Shown piece after piece: positions 25,333 to 34,749 of a stretch of 57,757 bases of DNA. A model generated the notes under the pieces. The model was not told the DNA's origin, ran no database searches, and saw only the letters and a list, made by a program, of their open reading frames with translations. Source of the stretch: RGIG7213 sp045544195 (lineage in GTDB: Bacteria; Bacillota; Clostridia; Oscillospirales; CAG-272). The position numbers and the translations under genes are program-made. Location of the stretch: positions 1-57,757 of the forward strand of contig JAZPYO010000061.1 of assembly GCA_045544195.1 (NCBI GenBank). Direction: 5' to 3'. How positions within the stretch are numbered: the first letter of the stretch is position 1; each line of letters opens with the position of its first letter.

Positions 25333-27237
25333 TTACGAAAATAAATTACCGTCTATATCAGCGGGCATATAAAATCCCGCATTCGGTGATAAGTTAACGC
25401 TTCCCACTATGGCTCCGTCAGCAGAGCAGGAACGCTTGAACTGCTGTGTTGCAAATCGTCTGTAAAACAAATTAAGACAGCTTTCAATATCTTCTCTTGA
25501 ATATTCGCCGTCAAAGGCGTACAGAGCAAGAGAAATGATCTTTTCTTTTCCGTATCCGTTGTGTAAAGTATGATATATGAAAAAGTCATGTAAGGCGTAC
25601 GGACCTATTATATCCTCAGTGCATTGAGTTATTTTGCCGTCCTGCGGCGGCATAAGCTCAGGAGATACGGGAGTATCAAGAATGTCTTGAAGAGTTTTTG
25701 AAAGCTCGGTATCACCGTTTTCCAAGGCCTTTCTCGCTTCATTCGACACAATAAACCTCATAAGAGTTTTCGGAACTGAGCAGTTTACACCGTACATTGA
25801 CATCTGATCTCCGTTATACGTACACCAGCCGAGCGCAAGCTCGCTCAGATCGCCTGTACCTACGACCATTCCGTTTTCATCGTTCGCAACGTCCATAAGT
25901 ATCTGCGTTCGCTCTCTTGCCTGAGAATTTTCGTACGCTGCATTTTTTACGCTCTCATCGTGGCTTATATCCTTGAAATGAAGCCTTACGGCATTTGAAA
26001 TATCAATTTGTCTGAGGTCTACTCCCAGCTTTTCACACAGTATAACGGCGTTGTTTTTCGTTCTTTCCGTCGTTCCGAAGCAGGGCATAGTCAAGGCAAC
26101 AACGCTTTTTCTGTCGTATGCCATAAGATCGGCAGTCTTAACGCATATAAGTAAAGCTAAGGTCGAATCAAGACCGCCGGATATACCTATTACGAGCTTT
26201 TTGCTTCTTGAGCATATCATACGCTTACGCAACGCATATGTCTGTATATCCGTTATTCTCTCCGCGCGGCGCTGCATATCAACACCGTCAGGCATAAACG
26301 GATTTTTGTCAATATGGCGTGTGAGGGTTGATGTCTGTAATATCTGCTCAAATTCATAGCTGTCATGCTTTACGCCATTTTCCGCTGTAAGCTCATTGAA
26401 ATGAGGCGAAATACCCCTTCTGTACGCTATAAGATCGACATCGATCTCAGTTTTTATCAATTTTTCATTTCCGAACGGCTCATTATTATTCAGCAGCTTA
26501 CCAAGCTCGTAAATACAGTGATCTGCACCGTATACGCCGCTTGATGTAGATTCGGAATTATCGGGAGCTGCACTTGCTATTGCACACACATATCTTCTGC
26601 TCGTTTCACTTAATGATATGCGTCTTTTTTCCTCTGATGATACGGTGGTTTTTTCTGAGGAAAGATGCATTATTATTTTTGCACCGTTTAACGACAGATG
26701 TTTAACACCGGAGTCGATATCGCTGCCTACACACACGCCGAAGCGGTAATTCTCAACACCCTTGCAGTAAAATGTGATATTAGGTGTTAACGGAACGGTG
26801 CTTACATATCCGTCATCAGACGGTACGAAATCGTAAAGATATTCATTCTTATCTGAAGGATACGGCGTAAAGTGCCTGTCCGTAACGTTTACCTGAGGTA
26901 TAAGTGCAAGTATCTTTCCCTTGTGTATAACGCAGGCGCAGTTATATATTTTCGATGATATACGCACGGGAATTCCCACGGTGAATATAACATCACAGTC
27001 CGCTGTGCTTTCAGCGACGTAAAGCAAGGCGCTTTTTGCCTTTTTCAGTAAAATGTCCGAATAGAACATATCGCCGCAGTCGCAGCCTGTTAAGGAAAGC
27101 TCCGAAAAAGTAAGCAGCTTTATACCCATTTTGTCGGCTTTTAGAACAGCTTTGACCGTTTCTTCACCGTTTTTGGCAGGATCGCCCACAGACACTTCAA
27201 CGCAGGCGCAGCCCGTTTTGATAAATCCGTTTTTCAT
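25333..27237 (-). CDS. nadE: NAD+ synthetase with degenerate glutaminase domain
   Basis: Adenylates and amidates deamido-NAD to NAD+. The 634 residues have an N-terminal nitrilase-type domain and a C-terminal synthetase with the ATP loop KLVIGISGGLDSTLAL and the closing QQFKRSC...GSVNLSP. In glutamine-using relatives the N-terminal domain has an E-K-C triad. Here E46 (FSELSLTG) is kept, but the lysine position in the usual VPK block reads Q115 (LALIPQVN), and the usual EICED block reads C-V-G-S-D, placing G171 where the cysteine belongs. The synthetase domain looks intact, so ammonia may be the nitrogen source. Overall fold and length are normal for the two-domain family. Confidence 0.9.
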   Translation of the reverse strand: MKNGFIKTGCACVEVSVGDPAKNGEETVKAVLKADKMGIKLLTFSELSLTGCDCGDMFYSDILLKKAKSALLYVAESTADCDVIFTVGIPVRISSKIYNCACVIHKGKILALIPQVNVTDRHFTPYPSDKNEYLYDFVPSDDGYVSTVPLTPNITFYCKGVENYRFGVCVGSDIDSGVKHLSLNGAKIIMHLSSEKTTVSSEEKRRISLSETSRRYVCAIASAAPDNSESTSSGVYGADHCIYELGKLLNNNEPFGNEKLIKTEIDVDLIAYRRGISPHFNELTAENGVKHDSYEFEQILQTSTLTRHIDKNPFMPDGVDMQRRAERITDIQTYALRKRMICSRSKKLVIGISGGLDSTLALLICVKTADLMAYDRKSVVALTMPCFGTTERTKNNAVILCEKLGVDLRQIDISNAVRLHFKDISHDESVKNAAYENSQARERTQILMDVANDENGMVVGTGDLSELALGWCTYNGDQMSMYGVNCSVPKTLMRFIVSNEARKALENGDTELSKTLQDILDTPVSPELMPPQDGKITQCTEDIIGPYALHDFFIYHTLHNGYGKEKIISLALYAFDGEYSREDIESCLNLFYRRFATQQFKRSCSADGAIVGSVNLSPNAGFYMPADIDGNLFS

Positions 27238-27268
27238 ATACTCTCCTTTACAGAACTAAATCAATGTA

Positions 27269-27297
27269 ATTATACCACACGGACAATAATAAATCAA
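27269..27297 (-). promoter_or_regulatory. promoter for nadE-glyA
   Basis: Minus-strand TTGATT (27292-27297), 17 bases, TATAAT (27269-27274), with aaaggag just before the nadE ATG. Confidence 0.7.
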
Positions 27298-27430
27298 TAG
27301 TATAAGCAAAAAAAATAAAATTACTTCTAATATAAATATATATTAATATTAAATATTAATAAAATATATATTGCTTTTTTATATTAAGTATGATATTATA
27401 TAATGTGGAAGATTATTGAGATGATAAATT
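27298..27430 (+). promoter_or_regulatory. A+T-rich region with dnaA promoter
   Basis: This stretch is almost entirely A and T between about 27297 and 27400. A plausible dnaA promoter is TTGCTT (27371-27376), 17 bases, TATTAT (27394-27399), with TATAAT overlapping at 27399-27404. No clear DnaA box is seen here, unlike the dnaA-dnaN gap, so I treat it as promoter DNA, though a secondary unwinding role is possible. Confidence 0.5.
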
Positions 27431-27449
27431 ATGTATAAGGAACACTGAA

Positions 27450-28964
27450 ATGAACACATACACAGATATATGGGAAGGCGTGCTTCTTGAATTAAAAAAA
27501 GAGTTTTCGGAAATAAAGGTGAATTCCTGGTTTGCCGATATGCAGATAGCCGACATTGAATCAGAATACGTTATACTTATGACTCCCACATGCGCGACGC
27601 TCGATTTCGTGCGCAGTGAAACGAGAACGCTTGAAAAGGTGTTTTTAAAGGTATACGGCGAATTTAAAATAGTATACATATTTTCTCAGGATAAGGACGC
27701 AAAAAACTTAAAGCAGATAAAGGAAGATATTGAGTTTACGCTTGAAAATCCGGACGGTACTGAAATATACCAGCGTCTTGCCAATATGAGCAAGGCTGTC
27801 AAAAACGATGAACAGAGCGGCGCTGACATTACGCTTATGAGCGAAAACGCAGAGGTAGACTATTTTTCCACGGATAAAAGCGTTCAGATGACGGCAGAGG
27901 AAAAAAATGAGGAAGATGCCGAGCTTTCTGCAAAAGCAAGAGCAAAAATAAACGATATGTATACGTTTGATAACTTCATAGTAGGTTCATCAAACAGATT
28001 TGTTTACAATGCCTGCTATGCCGTTGCAACAAATCCGTCATCTACCTGGAATCCCCTTTTCGTATACGGGCCGAGCGGTCTTGGAAAAACGCATCTTTTG
28101 TATGCAATAACCAACGAGCTTTTAAAAAGCAATCCCGAGCTTAATATCATATATGTAAAAAGCGAGGAATTTACAAATCAGCTCGTTGAAAGCCTGCGTG
28201 TAAAGGGAGGACCGATAGCGTTCAGAAACAAATACCGTTCTGTTGACGTTCTTCTGGTGGACGATATTCAGTTTATTGCAGGCAAGGAAAGCGTACAGGA
28301 GGAGTTTTTCCACACGTTCAACGCTTTATACGAGGATCAGAAACAGATAATACTTACATCAGATAAGCCGCCGCGTGACATTTCAACGCTTCAGGACCGT
28401 TTGCAGAACCGCTTTGAAATGGGACTTATTGCGGATATTCAGCGTCCTGACTATGAATTGAGAGCCGCTATCATAAAAAGCAAGGCGGAAAATTACAATA
28501 TAGACATTCCTGATGATGTTGTCATCTTTCTGGCAGAAAGCCTCAGCCGTAACATAAGACAGATCGAGGGAGCATTAAAGCGTCTTGCGGCAAAAAGCGC
28601 GTTGTACGGCATACCGATAACATACGACCTTGCAAAAAGAACTCTTTCTGATATGATGAGCTCTGATATTTCCCCTCAGGTCATAACGGAAAAGATATTC
28701 AAGATAGTGTGCAAGCATATGCAGGTCGATGAAAACGAGATAAAGAGCAAATCACGTAAAAAGGAAACTGCCACAGCTCGCCATATCATAATATTCCTTA
28801 TCAAAAAATACACACCCTATTCTCTTAAGCAAATAGGAACGATATTCGGCAAGGATCACACAACGATAATGAATTCAGTTGCAGTTGTGGAAAACCGCAT
28901 CAAGACAGAACCGCTTTTCGAGCGTGAAATAGCGGAGATAGAAAACGAAATAAGCTTTAAATAA
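27450..28964 (+). CDS. dnaA: chromosomal replication initiator DnaA
   Basis: The AAA+ initiator that binds DnaA boxes and melts oriC. The 504-residue product has domain I (about 1-85, WEGVLLELKKEFSEIKVNSWF), an acidic variable domain II, Walker A GPSGLGKTHLL (about 207-217), Walker B VLLVDDIQF (about 267-275), and a C-terminal helix-turn-helix. The DNA-contact signature reads F466-G-K-D-H-T-T, one residue shorter than the common FGGRDHTT form, and the helix before it reads ARHIIIFLIKKYTPYSLKQIG. It is the first gene of the dnaA-dnaN-recF unit. Confidence 0.96.
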   Translation: MNTYTDIWEGVLLELKKEFSEIKVNSWFADMQIADIESEYVILMTPTCATLDFVRSETRTLEKVFLKVYGEFKIVYIFSQDKDAKNLKQIKEDIEFTLENPDGTEIYQRLANMSKAVKNDEQSGADITLMSENAEVDYFSTDKSVQMTAEEKNEEDAELSAKARAKINDMYTFDNFIVGSSNRFVYNACYAVATNPSSTWNPLFVYGPSGLGKTHLLYAITNELLKSNPELNIIYVKSEEFTNQLVESLRVKGGPIAFRNKYRSVDVLLVDDIQFIAGKESVQEEFFHTFNALYEDQKQIILTSDKPPRDISTLQDRLQNRFEMGLIADIQRPDYELRAAIIKSKAENYNIDIPDDVVIFLAESLSRNIRQIEGALKRLAAKSALYGIPITYDLAKRTLSDMMSSDISPQVITEKIFKIVCKHMQVDENEIKSKSRKKETATARHIIIFLIKKYTPYSLKQIGTIFGKDHTTIMNSVAVVENRIKTEPLFEREIAEIENEISFK

Positions 28965-29344
28965 GCGCATTTTCAAGCTGATGGCAATGCTTTTCCACTT
29001 TTTAATCAACATATCATACGGATAAAATGTGGAAAATTGCTGTAAGATCACCGATGTTGAAAACGGTGTTGATAACCACGGAAAAAAGTATGTGGATAAT
29101 ATGTCAAAAGCCTGTGGACAAAAAATTGAAGAAATATCACGAAAAATGTCCTTTTGAAATATACACATTTTGTCCACGGAATATCCAATTGATTTTTAAC
29201 AGTTGAATTTCCGAAAAATTCCGCATTATAAGCCAATATTATGACGTTTTCCACATTTTCCACACCCCCTACTACTAATACTATATTTCATAGTATACAT
29301 TACATTTACATACATAAGCGCAGATGAAAGAAAGGATTGAAAAA
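28965..29344. other. probable replication origin oriC (DnaA boxes and DnaA-trio element)
   Basis: The dnaA-dnaN gap contains a cluster of DnaA-box-like sites: one perfect, TGTGGATAA (29091-29099, minus-orientation TTATCCACA); close variants at 29028-29036, 29113-29121, 29170-29178; and two head-to-tail TTTTCCACA copies at 29247-29255 and 29256-29264. The tandem pair is followed at once by a C cluster and then TACTACTAATACTAT (about 29270-29284), the arrangement of box pair, GC cluster and DnaA-trio repeats where bacterial origins unwind. A+T-rich DNA continues to 29320. Activity is inferred from arrangement. Confidence 0.85.
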
Positions 29345-30490
29345 ATGAAAGTCGTATTCGACAAGCATATTTTACTTAACGCAATTATCCCCGCTATGAG
29401 TGCTGTATCCACAAAGGGAGAAAACAAGGTCCTTCAGGGAATAAGACTTAAAACAATAGACAGCGATAAATGTATGATCTCCACATTCGACGTTGAAAAG
29501 GGCTTTCAGACTGTAATAGATGCCGACGTACAGCGTCCCGGCTGCTTTATAATAAGTGCAAATAAGCTGCTTAACATAACAAGAAATATGCCCTCTGATA
29601 TAACAGTTGACGTATCTGACAAGAACGTTGCAAAAATATCATCCGGAAACAGTAAATTCGAGGTAGTATGCATTGAGGGCTCGCAGTTTCCGAATATGCC
29701 TGAGCTTTCGGGCGACTACTGCTTTTCGGTAAGCCAGAAAACACTGAAAAAGCTGATAGCGCAGACATCGTTTGCGGTTGCGGAAAACAATCAGAAGCTG
29801 CAGCTTAACGGCGCTTACTTCCAGATAAGAGAGGAAAACATAAAGATCGTCGCTCTTGACGGCTTCCGCTTTGCTCAAAGATATGAGGATTGTGAAATGG
29901 AAAATCACAATGAGGACGGCTCATATATGAATCTCAATTTTATAATAGCCAGAAGAGCGCTTCCCGAAATACAGAAATTTTTGCTTGATACCGACGAAAA
30001 GATACGCGTTGTAAGAGGCTTGAAGCACATAATGTTCTTCCGCGACAATATGATCTTCTTTACACGTCAGATAGACGGTGAATATCTTGAATATGAAAGA
30101 TTTATCCCGAAGGACTGTCCGATAGAAGTAGAAATACCCGTAAGCAGTCTGCGTGAAAGCCTTGAAAGAGCGATGCTCGTCACAGAGGACAGCGACGCAG
30201 GCAGAGTGAAAAGCAGCGTTACGCTGAACGTATACGGCGACAGCCTTAAAATATCGTGTATTTCCGTTGTAAATAAGGTATATGACGAAATACCCTGTAA
30301 GCACACGGGCGATGATATTGAAATAAGCTTTAACTGCCGCTTCCTTCTTGATGCATTCAGGGCGATAGACGCAGATACCGTAAGACTTGGCTTTTCAACG
30401 CCTCTTTCGAGTATGCTGATATCTCCTGTAAACGATGAGGACAGATCATTCCTTTATTTCGTATTCCCCGTAAGACCGTCGCAGAACTGA
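29345..30490 (+). CDS. dnaN: DNA polymerase III beta sliding clamp
   Basis: The ring that tethers the polymerase to DNA. The product is 381 residues from the ATG at 29345, which has aaagga at a proper distance; an in-frame ATG at 29324 would add seven residues and overlap that site. Beginning MKVVFDKHILLNAIIPAMSAV, it shows the three-domain clamp with FVVSA-like FIISANKLL, LNGAYFQI, and the C-terminal YFVFPVRPS. recF starts one base after its stop. Confidence 0.96.
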   Translation: MKVVFDKHILLNAIIPAMSAVSTKGENKVLQGIRLKTIDSDKCMISTFDVEKGFQTVIDADVQRPGCFIISANKLLNITRNMPSDITVDVSDKNVAKISSGNSKFEVVCIEGSQFPNMPELSGDYCFSVSQKTLKKLIAQTSFAVAENNQKLQLNGAYFQIREENIKIVALDGFRFAQRYEDCEMENHNEDGSYMNLNFIIARRALPEIQKFLLDTDEKIRVVRGLKHIMFFRDNMIFFTRQIDGEYLEYERFIPKDCPIEVEIPVSSLRESLERAMLVTEDSDAGRVKSSVTLNVYGDSLKISCISVVNKVYDEIPCKHTGDDIEISFNCRFLLDAFRAIDADTVRLGFSTPLSSMLISPVNDEDRSFLYFVFPVRPSQN

Positions 30491-30491
30491 T

Positions 30492-31613
30492 TTGAAGCTG
30501 AATAAACTTAAAATAGGGCTTTACCGCAACCTTTTACCTGCAGATGTATTTTTTGATGACGGAATAAACGTCATCTGGGGTGACAATGCTCAGGGAAAAA
30601 CGAATTTGCTTGAGGGAATATACATATTTGCCAGAGGTAAGCCTTACAGAATAAAAAAAGAATCCGATGTTATACCGTTCGGAAAAGACAGCGCATCTCT
30701 TGAAATAGAATATACATCCTTTAACAGAGATAATTCTATGTCCGTTTTCTACCGAAAGGGAGAAAAAAGACAAATGAAGATATGCGGCGGAGAGATAACA
30801 AAGGCATCGGAGTTTATAGGAAATTTCAAAGCCGTGCTGTTCTGTCCGGATCATCTGTCGATAATAAAGGATTCACCGTCTCAAAGACGGCTGTTTCTTG
30901 ACGTTGCCATCTCACAGACTGATAAAAAGTATGTATATATGCTTAAAAAATACAATAAGCTCCTTCTTCAGCGCGCGGCATATATAAGGGACTGCGCTGA
31001 AAGGAATACCGTAAATTCCAATATGCTTGAGGCGTTGAGCCAGCAGTTAGCTCCGTGCGCGTCGTACATAGAAAAAAAACGCAAGGAATATTGCAAAAGG
31101 CTTGAAGGGTATATGGGTATATCCATTGACGAGATGAGCTGCGGAAAAGAAAAGGTAAGCGTTTCGTATTGCGGAATTACCGAAAAGGACGAAGAGCCGA
31201 GTATCGAAGCGTTTGAAAGGGTATATACAGACAATATAAAAAAAGAAATTCAGTATAAAATGAATCTTTACGGTCCGCACCGTGATGATATCGATATACT
31301 CCTGAATGGAAGATCGTCAAGATTTTACTGCTCGCAGGGGCAGCAAAGGTCGCTGTCGCTTGCGGCAAAGCTCGCAGAGGGCGAAATATCAAACGATGAA
31401 ATGGGCGAGTATCCCGTTTATCTGTTTGATGATGTTTTGTCGGAGCTCGATTCAGTCAGAGCATCGTACCTTTTGTCGAAGCTCGACAACAAGCAGGTAA
31501 TAATAACATCCTGTAACGAGGAGCTTTTCTCCCCGTACGGCGTAAATAACAGAATAAACGTAAAGGCAGGTGAGATAAAATGTACTTTTTCGCCTCCGGA
31601 TACAAAATACTGA
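30492..31613 (+). CDS. recF: recombination mediator RecF
   Basis: An SMC-like ATPase that helps load RecA at gaps. The 373-residue product starts at TTG 30492, one base past the dnaN stop, with Walker A GDNAQGKTNLLEG (about 30-42), the signature CSQGQQRSLSLAAKLAEG and Walker B YPVYLFDDVLSELD. Its 3' end overlaps remB by 34 bases. Confidence 0.95.
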   Translation: MKLNKLKIGLYRNLLPADVFFDDGINVIWGDNAQGKTNLLEGIYIFARGKPYRIKKESDVIPFGKDSASLEIEYTSFNRDNSMSVFYRKGEKRQMKICGGEITKASEFIGNFKAVLFCPDHLSIIKDSPSQRRLFLDVAISQTDKKYVYMLKKYNKLLLQRAAYIRDCAERNTVNSNMLEALSQQLAPCASYIEKKRKEYCKRLEGYMGISIDEMSCGKEKVSVSYCGITEKDEEPSIEAFERVYTDNIKKEIQYKMNLYGPHRDDIDILLNGRSSRFYCSQGQQRSLSLAAKLAEGEISNDEMGEYPVYLFDDVLSELDSVRASYLLSKLDNKQVIITSCNEELFSPYGVNNRINVKAGEIKCTFSPPDTKY

Positions 31614-31837
31614 ATTCAGATGATGTAATAGGTATATTCGATACCGACACATCAACCGTATCTGCCGTAACACGAAGCACTCTCCGTAAGGCAGAAAGCG
31701 AAAAAAGAATGGAAAGCATAACGAGGGAGATACCCAAATCCTTCATAATAACAGATGAGATCGAGGGCGGAAAGATATATATGTCACAGATCTCACCGAA
31801 AATACTGAAAAAAAGAGCCACGAAAGGAATTGTGTGA
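31580..31837 (+). CDS. remB: RemB/DUF370 family regulator
   Basis: An 85-residue protein of the DUF370 family, related to the biofilm-matrix regulators RemA/RemB and regularly found between recF and gyrB in Firmicutes. It starts MYFFASGYKILNSDDVIGIF, with VTRSTLRKAESEKRM and KSFIITDE in the usual order. RemA-type proteins form DNA-binding rings; this one's targets are unknown. It begins within recF and ends 3 bases before gyrB, so all belong to one transcript. Confidence 0.85.
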   Translation: MYFFASGYKILNSDDVIGIFDTDTSTVSAVTRSTLRKAESEKRMESITREIPKSFIITDEIEGGKIYMSQISPKILKKRATKGIV

Positions 31838-31840
31838 AAA

Positions 31841-33775
31841 ATGGACGAGCCTATTTTGAATAACGAGCAACAGAATTATTCCGATGAACAGATTCAGGTG
31901 CTTGAGGGACTTGAGGCAGTAAGAAAACGCCCCGGTATGTATATCGGCACAACATCTATAAAGGGTCTGCACCACCTCATAAACGAGATAGTTGACAACT
32001 CTATCGACGAGGCTATGGCAGGCTATTGCAAAAAGATCGTTGTAACGCTGCACAAGGATAACAGCTGCTCTGTAAGAGATGACGGACGTGGAATACCCGC
32101 AGGTATAAACGTAAAAACGGGGACTCCCACTCTTGAGGTAGTATTTACTGTATTGCATGCAGGCGGTAAGTTCGGCGGCGGCGGATATAAAATATCGGGC
32201 GGTCTGCACGGTGTGGGCGCGTCCGTTGTCAACGCTTTGTCAGAATGGGTAGAAGTATCAAACTGCCACGGCGGAAACAAATATACGGAAAGATTTGAAA
32301 AGGGCCGCGTTGCGCGTCCGTTCAGGGAAGAGGGTCCGTGCGGAGATGAGCACGGTCTGTATGTCCGCTTCAAGCCTGACGCTGAAATATTTGAAGAAAC
32401 TGTTTTTGATTACGAGGCAGTTCTGGACAGAATGAGAGAGCAGGCATTTCTTAATGCGGGCGTTTGTATTGAGCTTGTTGACGAAAGAGCAGACGAGCCT
32501 GTATCCGAAACTCTTTGCTATGAGGGCGGTATAAAGAGCTTTGTTGAATATCTCAACAATAACAAGGCGTGCAATCCCGTACACGATGACGTTATTTATA
32601 TAAGCGGTCAGCAGGGCGATATGACTGCTGAGGTCGCAATTCAGTATAACGATACTCTCAGCGAAACTATCGTAACGTTTGCAAATAATATGTCAACTAT
32701 TGAGGGCGGTACTCACGAAACGGGATTTAAGACTGCTTTGACAAAGGTAATGAACGATTACGGCAGAAAGGTAAAGCTGTTAAAGGATAATGACAAAAAT
32801 CTTATGGGTGAGGACGTCCGTGAGGGTATATGCGTTGTAATATCCGTAAAGCTGCCCGATGCTCAGTTTGAAAGCCAGACGAAAGCAAAGCTCGGTAACA
32901 GTGAGGTCAGAACGTTTGTTGATTCGATAGTTTCCAGAAAGCTCGAGGAATACCTTGAGGAAAATCCCTCAGTAGGTAAGGCGATAATGGAAAAATCCAT
33001 TGTTGCCGCAAGAGCAAGAGAGGAAGCAAGACGCGCAAGAGAGGCAGTAAGAAACAGAAAGGGCGTTTTAGAGGGCTTTTCGCTTCCGGGCAAGCTCGCG
33101 GACTGCCACGAAAGAAGTGCGGAGCTGACAGAGCTGTTTTTAGTCGAGGGTGACTCTGCGGGAGGCTCTGCAAAGGACGGACGTGACAGCCGTTTTCAAG
33201 CTATTTTGCCCTTAAGAGGTAAGGTGCTTAACGTAGAAAAAAGCCGTGTGGATAAAGTATATTCAAACCAGTCCATACTTCCTATAATACAGGCTGTCGG
33301 ATGCGGAATAGGCACGGACTTTGACGTAAATAAATTAAGATACGGAAAGATCATAATTATGGCCGATGCCGATGTAGACGGTTCGCACATAAGAATACTG
33401 CTTTTGACGCTTTTCTTCAGATATATGCGTCCTTTGATAGAAAACGGCCACGTTTATTCAGCGTTGCCCCCGCTTTACAGAATAACTAAGGGTAAAACGG
33501 AAAAGTATGCATACAATGATGAGGAAAAGGAGGAGATAGTTTCGCAAATGGACGGTAACTTCCGTGTCGAAAGATTTAAAGGTCTCGGTGAGATGGACAA
33601 GGAAGAGCTTTGGGAGACCACAATGGACCCTGAAAAAAGAACTATTCTCCGTGTAACGATAGAGGATGCAAGAAAATGCGATGAGATATTCTCAACGCTT
33701 ATGGGCGATAAGGTAGAGCCCAGACGTGACTTTATCGAAAAGAATGCTAAATACGTAACCAATCTCGATGTCTGA
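31841..33775 (+). CDS. gyrB: DNA gyrase subunit B
   Basis: The ATPase subunit of gyrase. The 644 residues include KRPGMYIG, the GHKL motif NEIVDNSIDEA, DDGRGIPAG and GLHGVGASVVNALSE, then the TOPRIM block EGDSAGGSAKDGRDSRFQAILPLRGKVLNVE (split: EGDSAGGSAK, LPLRGKVLNVE) and DADVDGSHIRILLLT. The C terminus ends VTNLDV. The next gene overlaps it by 8 bases. Confidence 0.97.
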   Translation: MDEPILNNEQQNYSDEQIQVLEGLEAVRKRPGMYIGTTSIKGLHHLINEIVDNSIDEAMAGYCKKIVVTLHKDNSCSVRDDGRGIPAGINVKTGTPTLEVVFTVLHAGGKFGGGGYKISGGLHGVGASVVNALSEWVEVSNCHGGNKYTERFEKGRVARPFREEGPCGDEHGLYVRFKPDAEIFEETVFDYEAVLDRMREQAFLNAGVCIELVDERADEPVSETLCYEGGIKSFVEYLNNNKACNPVHDDVIYISGQQGDMTAEVAIQYNDTLSETIVTFANNMSTIEGGTHETGFKTALTKVMNDYGRKVKLLKDNDKNLMGEDVREGICVVISVKLPDAQFESQTKAKLGNSEVRTFVDSIVSRKLEEYLEENPSVGKAIMEKSIVAARAREEARRAREAVRNRKGVLEGFSLPGKLADCHERSAELTELFLVEGDSAGGSAKDGRDSRFQAILPLRGKVLNVEKSRVDKVYSNQSILPIIQAVGCGIGTDFDVNKLRYGKIIIMADADVDGSHIRILLLTLFFRYMRPLIENGHVYSALPPLYRITKGKTEKYAYNDEEKEEIVSQMDGNFRVERFKGLGEMDKEELWETTMDPEKRTILRVTIEDARKCDEIFSTLMGDKVEPRRDFIEKNAKYVTNLDV

Positions 33776-34706
33776 TAAAGCATTTTACGCAGATGTGCTT
33801 TGTATGGTGCCCGTATGGGTAACTGCTATGGAAAGCAATCTCGTTTTAGCACCGTATGAGGAAAACACGTGCAGTAAGGTCATTTTTCCGAAGGCTGAGG
33901 GGGGAATCAGCGTAGCTGAGTATCTTAATACCCTTGGGATAAAAACGTCGCTGTACGGCTTTGCAGGCGGTAAAACGGGCGAGCTTATGAAAAACCATTA
34001 TGAAAGGCTCGGTATAGATACGGTTTTTGAGGATACGGAAAGAGAAATATCGTTCAAGACTGTAATAAACTATCCCACAGGGCAAAGCACCTCATACGTA
34101 TTCAACGATCTTGAACACATAACGGTAAGCAAATATTTCTCATTACTCAAGAAGATCAAAAACAGACAGCACAAGCCTGACTGTATGATAATTACGGGAA
34201 AAAGCCCGTTCGGACTTGAAAAAGGGATATATGCCGATATAATAAGATCGTCAAAGGAAAAAAATGTTCCCGTAATAACCGATTTTTCGGGATATGAGCT
34301 TCTGAATGCGATGAAGGAATTTCCCGCACTCATAGTATGCGATTATTCCGACCTTGCGAATATGACGCAAAGAAGTATAGAAAGCTATTCGGACGCTCTT
34401 TCAGCATTGCGTACCATGCCGAAGAAAACAGCCATTATGTGCGTGTGCGGAACGAAGGGAGCAATACTGTACTGCAACAGCTTTTTCGGTCTGTGCCAGT
34501 GGAGAAAGAACGGTATTGCAAATCCGTACGCGAAAAGCGCCCTTATTGCAGGATTTATATCAGCCTGCGATTATTCATCGTGCGATCTTGAATACGCTTT
34601 GAAATATGCCTGCGCCTGCTTTCAGGCATCGGATATGTACGGAAATTTAGCTGATAAAGGCGAAATAAAAAAATACTTTACGGAAATGACCGTAAAGATA
34701 TACTGA
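33768..34706 (+). CDS. PfkB-like protein lacking the catalytic GAGD motif
   Basis: A 312-residue protein with the shape of a PfkB/1-phosphofructokinase-type sugar kinase: an early EGGISVAEYLNTLGIKTSLYGFAGG block that matches substrate-binding N...GG and ALG..V...G.vG features, GLEKG..ADIIRSSKEKNVPVITDFSG, and CGTKGAILY. At the place of the GAGD anion hole/base motif the sequence reads NPYAKSALIAGF (about residues 252-263), so the essential Asp is missing. It may be an inactive relative used for binding or regulation. It starts inside gyrB by 8 bases and ends just before gyrA, so it is made with gyrase. Confidence 0.65.
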   Translation: MSDKAFYADVLCMVPVWVTAMESNLVLAPYEENTCSKVIFPKAEGGISVAEYLNTLGIKTSLYGFAGGKTGELMKNHYERLGIDTVFEDTEREISFKTVINYPTGQSTSYVFNDLEHITVSKYFSLLKKIKNRQHKPDCMIITGKSPFGLEKGIYADIIRSSKEKNVPVITDFSGYELLNAMKEFPALIVCDYSDLANMTQRSIESYSDALSALRTMPKKTAIMCVCGTKGAILYCNSFFGLCQWRKNGIANPYAKSALIAGFISACDYSSCDLEYALKYACACFQASDMYGNLADKGEIKKYFTEMTVKIY

Positions 34707-34749
34707 TAATAAATAATGCATATATTTGCAGAAAGATACGGAAGAAGAT

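Noticed and set aside
27298..27430. Main origin upstream of dnaA
   Set aside because: Very A+T-rich but no clear DnaA boxes; the dnaA-dnaN gap has them.
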